From Pseudomonadota bacterium (GTDB lineage: Bacteria > Pseudomonadota > Alphaproteobacteria > Rhodobacterales > Rhodobacteraceae): a DNA stretch of 42,230 bases. Positions 9,138 to 16,928 of the stretch are shown in pieces. Below the pieces are notes generated by a model. That model saw nothing but the letters and a program-made list of their open reading frames with translations. It searched no databases and was not told the DNA's origin. The translations under genes and the position numbers were made by a program. The stretch lies in contig JAJXZX010000027.1 in NCBI GenBank assembly GCA_021779835.1, positions 1 to 42,230 on the forward strand, given 5' to 3'. Position 1 is the stretch's first letter; the number at the start of each line of letters is the position of its first letter.

Positions 9138-9167
9138 CACAATTCGTTGTGTCCCGACCCGGTCGGG
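9138..9167 (+). other. Two tandem hairpins in the tolC-popZ spacer
   Basis: A 5-bp stem CACAA/TTGTG closed by a TTCG tetraloop (9138-9151) is followed after one base by a 6-bp stem CCCGAC/GTCGGG with a 3-base loop (9153-9167). Neither is followed by a T-run, so they look like intercistronic RNA structures (processing or stabilisation) rather than a full terminator. Confidence 0.5.
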
Positions 9168-9202
9168 GATACAATAACTAACGGGCAGCAGGGGTTTGGG
9201 CG

Positions 9203-10015
9203 ATGTCTGATCGGATGACCAACATGGAGATCGAGGACGTCTTGTCCTCTATTCGCAGGCTGGTCTCGGAAGAGACGCGCCCGCCTTTGCGTCGTGAAGC
9301 CCGCGTGCCAGCGCCGGAACCTGCCAGCAAGCTGGTGCTGACGCCCGATTTTCGTGTGTCGGATGTGGTTGAACCCGCAGCGGCACCGCAGGCGAAATCC
9401 GCGGAACAGCAGCCGCACGCACCGGCGGCGAGTCTGAAGGCGCGGTTGGCCATCCTCGAATCCGCGCTGGGAGAAAGCAAGGACGAGTGGGAGCCGGACG
9501 GCAGCGAGACCGGCGCCGATGCCTTTGGCCAGGTTGACCATGAACCAGCGGTGCATGACGCCTTTGGCGCGCAGGCCGACGCGGACCATGCCGTGGCCAG
9601 CATGGCGCCCGAAACCGATCCGCAAGACTGGCTACCCGAGGCCGTTGCAGAAGGGGCGCCCGCAGAACAGGTGCAGCCCGAAGAGCGCGAGCCTGTCGTT
9701 TTGGCGGCCTCGTCAGAGGTTCAAGCAGAAGCGGTCGAGATGGACGATGCCTCGGCAGAGATGCTGGACTGGCAGGATGAACACATGACGTCGGAACCGC
9801 GCCCAGATGTGGCGCGGGAAAAGCCTGACATGGCGAGCGTCTTCGATGAGGATGACGATGCGATGATTGACGAGGACGGTCTGCGCGACCTGGTGCGCGA
9901 CATGATCCGTCAGGAATTGCAGGGCGCGCTGGGCGAGCGCATCACGCGCAATGTGCGTAAACTGGTGCGGGCCGAGATCAACCGCGCGCTGGCGGCGCGT
10001 GAATTCGACCAGTAG
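9203..10015 (+). CDS. PopZ/DUF2497-family polar organising protein
   Basis: A 270-residue acidic protein with the architecture of the DUF2497/PopZ family. It has a short conserved N-terminal helix (MEIEDVLSSIRRLVSEE), a long low-complexity acidic, Pro/Ala/Glu-rich middle (about residues 30-215), and a conserved C-terminal helical block (LRDLVRDMIRQELQGALGE ... VRKLVRAEINRALAA). In Caulobacter PopZ forms a polar matrix that anchors the chromosome origin and recruits regulators. Homologues in this order sit between tolC and valS; here valS has moved elsewhere in the window. The gene is followed by a strong terminator. Confidence 0.8.
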   Translation: MSDRMTNMEIEDVLSSIRRLVSEETRPPLRREARVPAPEPASKLVLTPDFRVSDVVEPAAAPQAKSAEQQPHAPAASLKARLAILESALGESKDEWEPDGSETGADAFGQVDHEPAVHDAFGAQADADHAVASMAPETDPQDWLPEAVAEGAPAEQVQPEEREPVVLAASSEVQAEAVEMDDASAEMLDWQDEHMTSEPRPDVAREKPDMASVFDEDDDAMIDEDGLRDLVRDMIRQELQGALGERITRNVRKLVRAEINRALAAREFDQ

Positions 10016-10044
10016 CGATTTTCGTCAGATGTAGATCAAAAAGG

Positions 10045-10077
10045 AAAACGCGCCCGACTGGGGCGCGTTTTCTTTTT
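10045..10077. terminator. Bidirectional rho-independent terminator
   Basis: An 11-bp perfect stem, AAAACGCGCCC at 10045-10055 and GGGCGCGTTTT at 10061-10071, with a 5-base loop, is followed by CTTTTT. It lies between the convergent popZ-like and DUF6280-type genes. The A/T arms let it work on both strands. Confidence 0.9.
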
Positions 10078-10110
10078 GGGGCCGGTGCCTAGTTCAGGCG
10101 TCTGCCTGAC

Positions 10111-10440
10111 TTAGGCGGCTTCGGCGTGTTCCATGTCTTCCATGGCGTGGCGACGCTCGCTTTCCTCGCGCGACAACGCAACAGAGGTGCGGACGCCTTT
10201 CGACACGAATTCCATCAGACCCTTCACGACACGTTCGTTCGGGTCGATGCCGGCGCAAGACAGAACTTCGCGGCCATCGCGCGAGCGCGCCCAGCGGGCG
10301 ATCTGCTCGGGGCCGTTGCCATACTTCTTGTCGTCGGCAATCGCATCATCAAGCGCCGCAAGCACAACGGCCGCAAACAGCTTGCGCGAGCGCTGGCCTT
10401 GTTCGTGGTTGAATGCGGTGCCGTCAACGAAATCGACCAT
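10111..10440 (-). CDS. Small conserved protein, DUF6280-type
   Basis: A 109-residue, mostly helical, highly charged soluble protein with no signal peptide or membrane segment. The central block (ALDDAIADDKKYGNGPEQIARWARSRDGREVLSCAGIDP, in two halves around GNGPE) is strongly conserved in Rhodobacterales as I recall it; I assign it to DUF6280 from memory. The ribosome site AAAGGAC lies 8 bases before the ATG. It is divergent from efp and shares the terminator at 10045-10077 with the popZ-like gene. Function is unknown. Confidence 0.7.
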   Translation of the reverse strand: MVDFVDGTAFNHEQGQRSRKLFAAVVLAALDDAIADDKKYGNGPEQIARWARSRDGREVLSCAGIDPNERVVKGLMEFVSKGVRTSVALSREESERRHAMEDMEHAEAA

Positions 10441-10584
10441 GGTGTCGTCCTTTTATTCTTGCTCTTGCGTTTTCTGGCGTTCGGCGAATATGGCGTTTTC
10501 GGCGCGATTCGGTATCCCTTATAAGGAATGACCGCTATGCCTTTAGCGCATAACTCGTCACGAGTCTCACCGTATCTAGTCGCC

Positions 10585-10613
10585 TTGCCAGAGATTGATC
10601 ACCGATATATAGG
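10585..10613 (+). promoter_or_regulatory. Candidate efp promoter
   Basis: TTGCCA at 10585-10590 and TATAGG at 10608-10613 are separated by 17 bases, about 45 bases upstream of the efp ATG. Spacing and position fit a sigma-70-type promoter. The call is by eye only. Confidence 0.4.
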
Positions 10614-10657
10614 TGCCTCCCAATTCCGATCAACCTTTTGACAAGGTTTTGTCACTC

Positions 10658-11221
10658 ATGCCCAAGATCAACGGCAACGAAATCAAGCCCGGCTACATTC
10701 TCGAACATGACGGCGGTCTTTGGGCGGCCGTAAAGGTCAACCATGTGAAGCCCGGCAAGGGCGGCGCCTTCGCTCAGGTCGAACTGAAGAACCTGCGCGA
10801 CGGGCGCAAACTGAACGAGCGCTTCCGGTCTGAGGACAAGGTGGAGCGTGTCGAATTGGAAATGAAGGATCAGCAGTTCCTTTATGAAACCGATGGCATG
10901 CTGGTCTTCATGGACAACGAAACCTTTGAGCAGATCGAGCTGTCGGCGGATCTGTTGGGCGACCGCCGCCCGTTCCTGCAAGACGGCATGACCGCCTCGA
11001 TCCAGTATTACGGCGACGAGGCGCTGGCCGTGCAGATCCCGCAGAAGGTGGTGTGCAAGGTGGTCGATACCGAGCCGGTGCAGAAGGGCCAGACGGCGGC
11101 CAACAGCTTTAAGCCAGCGATTCTGGATAATGGCGTGCGCATCATGATCCCGCCGTTCATCGGGCCGGATGAAAACATTGTCGTGCATACCGAACTGATG
11201 GAATACTCGGAACGCGCCTGA
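10658..11221 (+). CDS. efp: Translation elongation factor P
   Basis: A 187-residue three-domain factor that binds the ribosome between the P and E sites and relieves stalling at proline runs. The loop [10 protein letters not shown] places a lysine at residue 34, the position that is modified in E. coli EF-P. The C-terminal OB domain includes the signature [20 protein letters not shown] chose the ATG at 10658 because it gives the standard family length and N-terminus ([12 protein letters not shown]); an upstream in-frame start at 10613 would add 15 unrelated residues. No modification enzyme genes (epmA/B or earP) are in the window. Confidence 0.96.
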   Translation: MPKINGNEIKPGYILEHDGGLWAAVKVNHVKPGKGGAFAQVELKNLRDGRKLNERFRSEDKVERVELEMKDQQFLYETDGMLVFMDNETFEQIELSADLLGDRRPFLQDGMTASIQYYGDEALAVQIPQKVVCKVVDTEPVQKGQTAANSFKPAILDNGVRIMIPPFIGPDENIVVHTELMEYSERA

Positions 11222-11293
11222 CCGGGGCCGCGGCGTGCCCCGGGTTCGGGGCGCGCCGTATCACATCTCTCCAGACCGACAGGGGAGAATACC

Positions 11294-11761
11294 ATGATCC
11301 GACAGATTGAGGCGAGTGAAGCGGCGCTGTTGGTGCCGCTGAACGCCGTGATGCAGCGTCTGCACGCAGCGGCGCGGCCGGATGTGTTCCACTGTGACGC
11401 GAGCGAGGCGGAGGTCGCTGAGTATTTCGCCGAGACGCTGGCGCGCGTGGGGTGGTTCGCCCTGGTGGCCGAAGTCGAGGGCCGCGCGGTGGGCTATGCT
11501 TTGTGCGAAGTGCAGCGCGTCGAGGGCAACGCGATGAACCGCGCCCGTGTGCGCGGATTTCTGCACCACATTGCAGTTGCCGAAAACGCGCGCCGTCGCG
11601 GGGTTGCGACTGGGTTGATTGAGGCCGCCAAGGCGCGCTTTCGGGCTGAGGGCGCGACGGTTTGGGCCACGACCTATTGGGTGTGGAACGAAGCCTCGGT
11701 GGCACTCATGGCGAAGGCGGGGCTGACCCCGGCGATCACCCTGTCGGACGCGGCGCTGTAG
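11294..11761 (+). CDS. GNAT family N-acetyltransferase
   Basis: A 155-residue GNAT-fold acetyltransferase. The acetyl-CoA-binding motif A is seen as LHHIAVAENARRRGVATGLIEAAKARF near residues 92-118, with the RRRGVA pyrophosphate loop. The C-terminal strand (WNEASVALMAKAGL) is the usual motif B. The substrate is unknown. A good ribosome site (AGGGGAGA) precedes the ATG. It is convergent with ygfZ. Confidence 0.85.
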   Translation: MIRQIEASEAALLVPLNAVMQRLHAAARPDVFHCDASEAEVAEYFAETLARVGWFALVAEVEGRAVGYALCEVQRVEGNAMNRARVRGFLHHIAVAENARRRGVATGLIEAAKARFRAEGATVWATTYWVWNEASVALMAKAGLTPAITLSDAAL

Positions 11762-11787
11762 CCGCTGGCCGGGGATGCCTCCGGCGG

Positions 11788-11813
11788 GAGTATTTTTGCC
11801 AAGAAGAAGCTGG
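11788..11813. repeat. 26-bp intergenic repeat, copy 1
   Basis: This 26-base stretch, starting GAGTATTTTTGCC and ending AAGAAGAAGCTGG (the copies share all 26 bases), is identical to 16899-16924. It lies in the convergent gap between the GNAT gene and ygfZ, and its end is 3 bases from the ygfZ stop codon at 11817. Read on the minus strand it is a pyrimidine-rich CTTCTTCTTGG followed by CAAAAATACTC just after a stop. Confidence 0.85.
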
Positions 11814-11816
11814 GGG

Positions 11817-12578
11817 TCAGGAGGGGGGCGCGCGGCGCAAGGTGGCGGTGCCGGCCTGCATCGGCCCCTCGGCGCGCTCATAGCGCAGGTAGGCGATGGC
11901 GCGCGGGCCAGAGCGGGTGAAGAGGGTGCCTGCCTCTTTGCCGTCGGCGAGGATCGGGGTGCCGGGGGCGGCGTCGCCGGTGATCTCAACTATCGCGAGG
12001 CCCTTGCGCAGGTCGGTCTTGTGTTTCATGCGGGCGGTGACTTCTTGCCCGACGTAGCAGCCTTTGCGGAAATCGACGCCGTGCAGCGCCTCGAAGCCGC
12101 ATTCGAGGATGTAGCTGTCGTCGGGGATGAGTTCGATGCCAGTTTCGGGGATGCAATGGGCGACACGGATCGTGTCCCAGTCGATGCTGGGGGCGGCACC
12201 TTCCGTTTCCGAATAAAGCCGCCAGCCAAGCGCCGGGTGGCGCGGATCGGCGAGCGCGCCACTGGGGGCGGGGCCGAGGCCGCGGCTGACATGGAGCGGG
12301 CTGGGTGCGATCTGCACTGCGGCGCGCAGGCGATACATCGTCAGGCGCCGGATCAGGCCATCGGCGAGGCTGGCGTGGACGTCGAGCAGGATCGCGCCCG
12401 GTTGGGGCACGAGGAAGAAATCGGCGAGGTATTTGCCCTGTGGGGTCAAAAGGGCCGCGTAAACGATGCCGTCTTTGAGGTGGCGCACGTCATTGCTGAC
12501 CAGCCCTTGCAGAAAGCTTTCGCGGTCGGTGCCGGTGAGGGCGAAGAGGCGGCGGTCAGGAATGCGCTCGGCGGTCAT
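11817..12578 (-). CDS. ygfZ: Folate-binding YgfZ/GcvT-like protein
   Basis: A 253-residue protein of the YgfZ/IBA57 family, tetrahydrofolate-dependent helpers in assembly or repair of iron-sulfur clusters in the cytoplasm. The diagnostic motif KGCYVGQE is at residues 172-179 with the conserved Cys at 174. The N-terminal GcvT-like fold includes GTDRESFLQGLVSNDV and TPQGKYLADFF. The length is normal for alphaproteobacteria. The gene starts with a GGGGAGA ribosome site and is divergent from the short glycosyltransferase gene. Confidence 0.92.
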   Translation of the reverse strand: MTAERIPDRRLFALTGTDRESFLQGLVSNDVRHLKDGIVYAALLTPQGKYLADFFLVPQPGAILLDVHASLADGLIRRLTMYRLRAAVQIAPSPLHVSRGLGPAPSGALADPRHPALGWRLYSETEGAAPSIDWDTIRVAHCIPETGIELIPDDSYILECGFEALHGVDFRKGCYVGQEVTARMKHKTDLRKGLAIVEITGDAAPGTPILADGKEAGTLFTRSGPRAIAYLRYERAEGPMQAGTATLRRAPPS

Positions 12579-12642
12579 TTTCGTCTCCCCTAAGGTGCAT
12601 CAGACATATAGGAAGGAAAGCGGGCCGCAACAGGAGGATGCA

Positions 12643-13029
12643 ATGCGTGCGCCGGTATCGGTGGTGATCCCGACCCTGAATGCGGCGCGCTGGCTGCCGC
12701 TGCAACTGGCAGCGTTGGCCGAAGGGTTGCAGGCTGGGCTGATCCGCGAGGTGATCTTGGTGGACGGCGGGTCAGAGGACGCGACCCTGGCGATTGCCGA
12801 TCAGGCGGGGGCTGAGGTGGTCGCGGCTTCTGTGGGGCTGGGGGCTGCGTCTGGCGAATGGCTGCTGGTCGGGCGTGCCGCGACGGTGCCGGAGCCGGGC
12901 TGGGCCGACAAGGCGCTGCACCATATCGAGGGCGGTGCTGTTGGCCGTTTGCGCATCAAAGCGCGCGCGATGCGGCGCTGCTGGAGGGTCTGGCAGGCGA
13001 CGGCGTGGCGGTTGCAGCGGCGGGCGTGA
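12643..13029 (+). CDS. Truncated glycosyltransferase family 2-like protein
   Basis: A 128-residue protein whose first 45 residues (PVSVVIPTLNAARWLPLQL ... LVDGGSEDATLAIAD) are a clear GT2 nucleotide-sugar-binding N-terminus. The usual metal-binding DXD-type motif (HAD in close relatives) is replaced by GRA in the stretch EWLLVGRAATVPEPGW. After about residue 95 the protein turns into a basic tail and stops, where full-length relatives run past 200 residues. A strong ribosome site (AGGAGG) precedes the ATG at 12643, so it is probably translated. It is likely a decayed or repurposed GT2 protein without transferase activity. Confidence 0.65.
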   Translation: MRAPVSVVIPTLNAARWLPLQLAALAEGLQAGLIREVILVDGGSEDATLAIADQAGAEVVAASVGLGAASGEWLLVGRAATVPEPGWADKALHHIEGGAVGRLRIKARAMRRCWRVWQATAWRLQRRA

Positions 13030-13033
13030 GCGA

Positions 13034-14788
13034 TCAGTCCGCTGCGGCGTGCGTCTGTTCCGCCGGGCGGAATTGCAGGTTGTAGAGGTCGGCATAGACG
13101 CCGGAGCGGGCGATCAGATCCTCGTGCCGTCCCTGATCGACGACGAGGCCCTGTTGCATCACCACGATCTTGTCGGCGTCGCGCACGGTGGCAAGGCGGT
13201 GGGCAATTACCAGCGTGGTGCGGCCAAGCGAAAGGCGGGTGAGGGCTTCTTGCACCAGCGCCTCGGAATGGGCGTCCAGCGCCGAGGTTGCCTCGTCCAG
13301 TAGCAGGATCGGCGCATTGCGCAGGATGGCGCGGGCAATCGCCACGCGCTGACGCTGCCCCCCCGACAGGCCCGAACCGCGCGGACCGGCGGGGGTATCA
13401 AGGCCCTTGGGCAGCGAGGAGACGAATTCGCTGACGTGGGCCGCGTCCATCACCTCGCGCAGGCGAGCCTCGGATACGTTCTGGCGGCCAAGCAGGATGT
13501 TGTCGCGGATCGTTTCGTCAAACAGCGCGGTATCCTGCGAGACGATGGAAAACAGGCCGCGCAGGGCGACGAGGTCGATCTGGCGCAGATCAGTGCCGCC
13601 GATGGTGATCGCGCCCGATTGCGGATCGGCAAGGCGGGCGAACAGGTTGAACACGGTGCTTTTGCCCGCGCCAGAGGGGCCGACGAGGGCGGTGGTCTGG
13701 CCTGCCTCGGCGGTGAAGTTCAGGCCCTTCAGCACCAGTTCGCGCCCATAGCCAAAGCGCACGTCGGCCATGTCGATGCGCATAACGGAGGGGGTGGGCA
13801 GCGGGCTTGCCGGGGTGACAATGGTGGGCGTGATGTCAAAGAGGCCGCGCACGCGCTCCATGCTGGACAAGGCGACCTGCCAGGCGCCAGAGACGGCGCC
13901 AAGGCGGCGCAGGGGTTCAAAGATCAGGGCCATCGCGGTGAAAAAGGACATGAACTCGCCCACGGTCTTTTCGCCGTGGATGATTTGCAGCCCGCCATAG
14001 GTCAGCACACCGGCAAAGCCGATGGCGGCGACGACGTCCATCATGGCGGGGATGCCAGCGGAGCCCGCCTCGGAGCGGATTTGCGCGCCGACAAAGCTAT
14101 CGACGCCATCCTTGAAGCGACCGGCCTCGCGCGCTTCGCTGCCGGTGAGCTGGATGGTGGCCATGCCGTGAAAGATTTCGTCCAGCCGGGTCGAGATGCT
14201 GGCGGCGGATTCGCGGGCATGGCGGCTGGTGCGACGCACGACCTTTTGCAAAAGCATGATGGGCCAGACCAGCAGCGGCGCGCCTGCGATGGCGATCAGG
14301 GTCCAGCGCCAGTCAACCGAAAGGGCGACGCCGATCAGGGTGACGAGCGAGACCACATCGCGCCCAACGGCGGCGATCACCGAGGTCCAGACCGATTTCA
14401 ACGCGCCACTGTCGCCGCGCACCCGCTCGATCAGCGCGCCGGGGGAATGGGTTTGGTGGAAGGATTGGTCAAGCGTCATCATATGGCGCAACAGGTCGGT
14501 TTGCATGGCGGCGACGAAGCGCTCGCCCGCGATCGACATCAACACGCGCTGACCCAAGCCAGAAAGCGCGCGCAGGATAAAGACACCGCTGACAGCGGCG
14601 GCGACCCAGAACACGGCGTTGGGGGTGCCGCCGGTAAAGACGTGGTCGAACATCGGCTGCACAAGGTAGGAGAGGGCACCCATCATCGAGCCTTCGACGC
14701 TCATCAGCACCAGCGCGGCAAGGAGCAGAAAGCGGTGCGGCCGCAGGTAGCTGCGCCACATCCAGCCGATCAGGCGTCCGGGGGTCAT
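13034..14788 (-). CDS. ABC exporter, fused permease and ATPase (MsbA-like)
   Basis: A 584-residue half-transporter with six membrane spans in residues about 15-310, then an ATPase domain. The Walker A motif GPSGAGKST is at about 370-378, the signature LSGGQRQR at 474-481 and Walker B ILLLDEATSALD at 494-505, followed by the switch His in IAHRLATVRDAD. It would act as a homodimer in the inner membrane. MsbA-type members flip lipid A or other lipids, but many related exporters handle peptides or drugs, so the substrate is open. The ATG at 14788 overlaps the phosphatase stop by 4 bases (ATGA), implying translational coupling. Confidence 0.92.
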   Translation of the reverse strand: MTPGRLIGWMWRSYLRPHRFLLLAALVLMSVEGSMMGALSYLVQPMFDHVFTGGTPNAVFWVAAAVSGVFILRALSGLGQRVLMSIAGERFVAAMQTDLLRHMMTLDQSFHQTHSPGALIERVRGDSGALKSVWTSVIAAVGRDVVSLVTLIGVALSVDWRWTLIAIAGAPLLVWPIMLLQKVVRRTSRHARESAASISTRLDEIFHGMATIQLTGSEAREAGRFKDGVDSFVGAQIRSEAGSAGIPAMMDVVAAIGFAGVLTYGGLQIIHGEKTVGEFMSFFTAMALIFEPLRRLGAVSGAWQVALSSMERVRGLFDITPTIVTPASPLPTPSVMRIDMADVRFGYGRELVLKGLNFTAEAGQTTALVGPSGAGKSTVFNLFARLADPQSGAITIGGTDLRQIDLVALRGLFSIVSQDTALFDETIRDNILLGRQNVSEARLREVMDAAHVSEFVSSLPKGLDTPAGPRGSGLSGGQRQRVAIARAILRNAPILLLDEATSALDAHSEALVQEALTRLSLGRTTLVIAHRLATVRDADKIVVMQQGLVVDQGRHEDLIARSGVYADLYNLQFRPAEQTHAAAD

Positions 14789-15486
14789 GGCTGCGCGCTC
14801 CACTTGCCGGCCTGCCAGTCGCGGAATGAGCGGGTGACCTCGTCGCGGTCATAGCCGTTGCGCACCCAGTCCATCAGGGCGATGCCGCTGCGTGCGTGTT
14901 CGCGGGCGTAGAAACGCAGGAAATGGTCCAGCACGCCGGTGTCGGTCGATTTCAGGTGGATGAAGCGCCAGTGCAATTGGCGCGCGGCCTCTTCCACGGG
15001 GCGTCCTTCGATCATCATCAGGTAAAGCGCCGAGGCAAAGCCTGCGCGGTCGGCGCCCGATTTGCAGTGCATCACGAAGGGCTTGGGGATGGTGCGAAAC
15101 ACCTGTTCCAACGCGATGAGGCTTTCCGGCGTGGGCAGCGAGCGCGCGGCGAACTTGATGTCGATCAGCTCCATCCCGAGCTTGGCGCAGGCCTCTTTCT
15201 CGAACAGGTAATAGCTGAGCGGCGTGTTGCCACGCAGGTTCAGCACCGTTTTTATGCCGAGTTTGGCGTAGCGATGCAGGCGTTGCGGCGAGGGTTGGTT
15301 GGAGCGATAGACGCCGTCGGTCACCGGGTAGAAATTGGTCCACAGCACACGCAGAAAGGCATGGTCCATCAGGTGAAAATGCCATGTCGCGCGGCGGCGG
15401 TCTTCGGGGTCGGAAAGGTCGCGGCCTGTCGGGATATTCAAGCGACGCTCTAAGTCCTTGACCCGGCGATGAAGCGTCTTGAACAT
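14785..15486 (-). CDS. Dual-specificity/tyrosine-type phosphatase
   Basis: A 233-residue cytoplasmic protein with the Cys-phosphatase signature HCKSGADRAG, catalytic Cys at about 141 and Arg at 147 (HCX5R). The upstream block DGVYRSNQPSPQRL and KTVLNLRG are typical of bacterial dual-specificity-type phosphatases. I chose the ATG at 15486, preceded by GGAGA at a suitable distance, over an upstream in-frame ATG at 15555. The gene is translationally coupled to the ABC exporter downstream, so the phosphatase may act in the same envelope process; substrate unknown. Confidence 0.85.
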   Translation of the reverse strand: MFKTLHRRVKDLERRLNIPTGRDLSDPEDRRRATWHFHLMDHAFLRVLWTNFYPVTDGVYRSNQPSPQRLHRYAKLGIKTVLNLRGNTPLSYYLFEKEACAKLGMELIDIKFAARSLPTPESLIALEQVFRTIPKPFVMHCKSGADRAGFASALYLMMIEGRPVEEAARQLHWRFIHLKSTDTGVLDHFLRFYAREHARSGIALMDWVRNGYDRDEVTRSFRDWQAGKWSAQP

Positions 15487-15653
15487 CCGATCTCCGCGAC
15501 GGGCTGGCTCGCCCACTTTTCCCCGTTCAGCGCGGTCTAGCGGGAAACGCCGCATGTGGCAAGCAAGGGGCGCAGCGCTCCACGGATGCAGGCCGATTGA
15601 CGCGGTGTGATGGCGGGATTACGCAAGGCACATCCCCCGAACGGAGTAAGTTC

Positions 15654-16853
15654 ATGAGCCTTGCCAACGGTCGCCCTTACCTTGCCATTCCCGGCCCCTC
15701 GGTCATGCCCGACCGGGTGCTGGCCGCAATGCACCGCCCGGCACCCAACATTTATGAGGGGCCGCTGCATGACATGGTGGCGACCATCACGCGCGATCTG
15801 CGCTGGGTGGCGGGCACGTCGCAGAATGTGGCGATCTATATCGTCAACGGGCATGGCGCGTGGGAAGCGGCGAACGCCAATCTTTTTTCGCGCGGTGACA
15901 AGGCCTTGGTGCTGGCGACGGGGCGGTTTGGCATTGGCTGGTCCGAGTCGGCGCGGCGCATGGGGGTTGAGGTCGAGGTGCTGGATTTCGGCAACCACAG
16001 CCCGGTCGATATGGACCGCCTAGCGGCGGCGTTGGCGGCGGACAAGGCACACAAGATCAAGGCGGTGTTGGTGACGCAGGTCGATACTGCGACCTCGGTC
16101 AAGAACGATATCGCGGGGCTGCGCGCGGTGATGGATGCGGCGGGGCATCCGGCGCTGCTCGCGGTGGATGCGATCGCCTCAATGGGGTGTGACGCGTTTC
16201 ACATGGATGAGTGGGGTGTCGATCTGGTGGTTGCGGCAAGCCAGAAGGGGCTGATGACGCCGCCGGGGCTGGGGTTTGTCTGGTTCTCGGACCGCGCGAA
16301 AGAGCGTTGCCGTGGCGGCGATCTGGCGACGCCCTATTGGGATTGGACACCGCGCGCGGCGCCGGATGAGTTCTGGCAGTATTTCTGTGGCACCGCGCCG
16401 ACGCATCACCTGTTCGGCCTGCATGAGGCGCTGACCATGGTGCGCGAAGAGGGGCTGGACGCGGTGTGGGCGCGCCATGCGCGGCTCGCGCGTGCGGTCT
16501 GGGCAGCGTTTGATGCCTGGGGGCAGGGCAATGCCGACATCGCGCTGAATATCGCGGACCCGGCCTATCGTGGCCATTCGGTGACGGCGGCGCGGTTGGG
16601 CGCGCCCCATGCGACCGCCTTGCGGCGCTGGACTGAGGCTGAGGCGGGTGTCACGCTGGGTATCGGGCTGGGCATGGCGGCGCCAAGTGACCCGGCCTAT
16701 CACGGCTTTTTGCGCGTGGCGCATATGGGGCATGTGAATGCGCATATGACGCTGGGTGTGTTGGCGGTGATGGAGGCGGGGATGCGGGCGCTCGGCATCC
16801 CACATGGGCCGGGCGCGCTGGTCGCGGCGGCAGAGGTTGTGGCGGGGCGCTGA
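15654..16853 (+). CDS. Class V aminotransferase (alanine/serine-glyoxylate type)
   Basis: A 399-residue PLP-dependent enzyme of the class V aminotransferase family, close to alanine-glyoxylate and serine-glyoxylate aminotransferases. The N-terminus (LAIPGPSVMPDRVLAAM) is the family glycine/proline entry, VDAIASMGC is the cofactor-binding Asp region, and the Schiff-base lysine is in ASQKGLMTPPG at about residue 198. I chose the ATG at 15654, 6 bases after GGAG, rather than an in-frame codon at 15597. It stands alone, divergent from the phosphatase and convergent with the HisC-like gene. Amino donor specificity cannot be read from sequence. Confidence 0.88.
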   Translation: MSLANGRPYLAIPGPSVMPDRVLAAMHRPAPNIYEGPLHDMVATITRDLRWVAGTSQNVAIYIVNGHGAWEAANANLFSRGDKALVLATGRFGIGWSESARRMGVEVEVLDFGNHSPVDMDRLAAALAADKAHKIKAVLVTQVDTATSVKNDIAGLRAVMDAAGHPALLAVDAIASMGCDAFHMDEWGVDLVVAASQKGLMTPPGLGFVWFSDRAKERCRGGDLATPYWDWTPRAAPDEFWQYFCGTAPTHHLFGLHEALTMVREEGLDAVWARHARLARAVWAAFDAWGQGNADIALNIADPAYRGHSVTAARLGAPHATALRRWTEAEAGVTLGIGLGMAAPSDPAYHGFLRVAHMGHVNAHMTLGVLAVMEAGMRALGIPHGPGALVAAAEVVAGR

Positions 16854-16898
16854 GCCTTTCTGGCTCGGGCCGATGTGCGGGGCCCCGCGTCAGAGTTT

Positions 16899-16924
16899 GA
16901 GTATTTTTGCCAAGAAGAAGCTGG
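16899..16924. repeat. 26-bp intergenic repeat, copy 2
   Basis: Identical over 26 bases to 11788-11813. It lies in the convergent gap between the class V aminotransferase and the HisC-like gene, 4 bases from the stop codon of the latter at 16929. The orientation relative to the minus-strand gene is the same as in copy 1. Confidence 0.85.
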
Positions 16925-16928
16925 AGGG

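Noticed and set aside
7061..9625. An 854-codon open frame on the minus strand opposite the methyltransferase, tolC and popZ-like genes
   Set aside because: It is a shadow produced by G+C-rich codon structure; its translation is Arg/His-rich without any domain, and the plus-strand genes have signal peptides, motifs and ribosome sites.
13436..14854. A 472-codon plus-strand open frame opposite the ABC exporter
   Set aside because: The translation is low-complexity Gly/Asp/Gln/His-rich, and the minus strand encodes a complete ABC exporter with all motifs.
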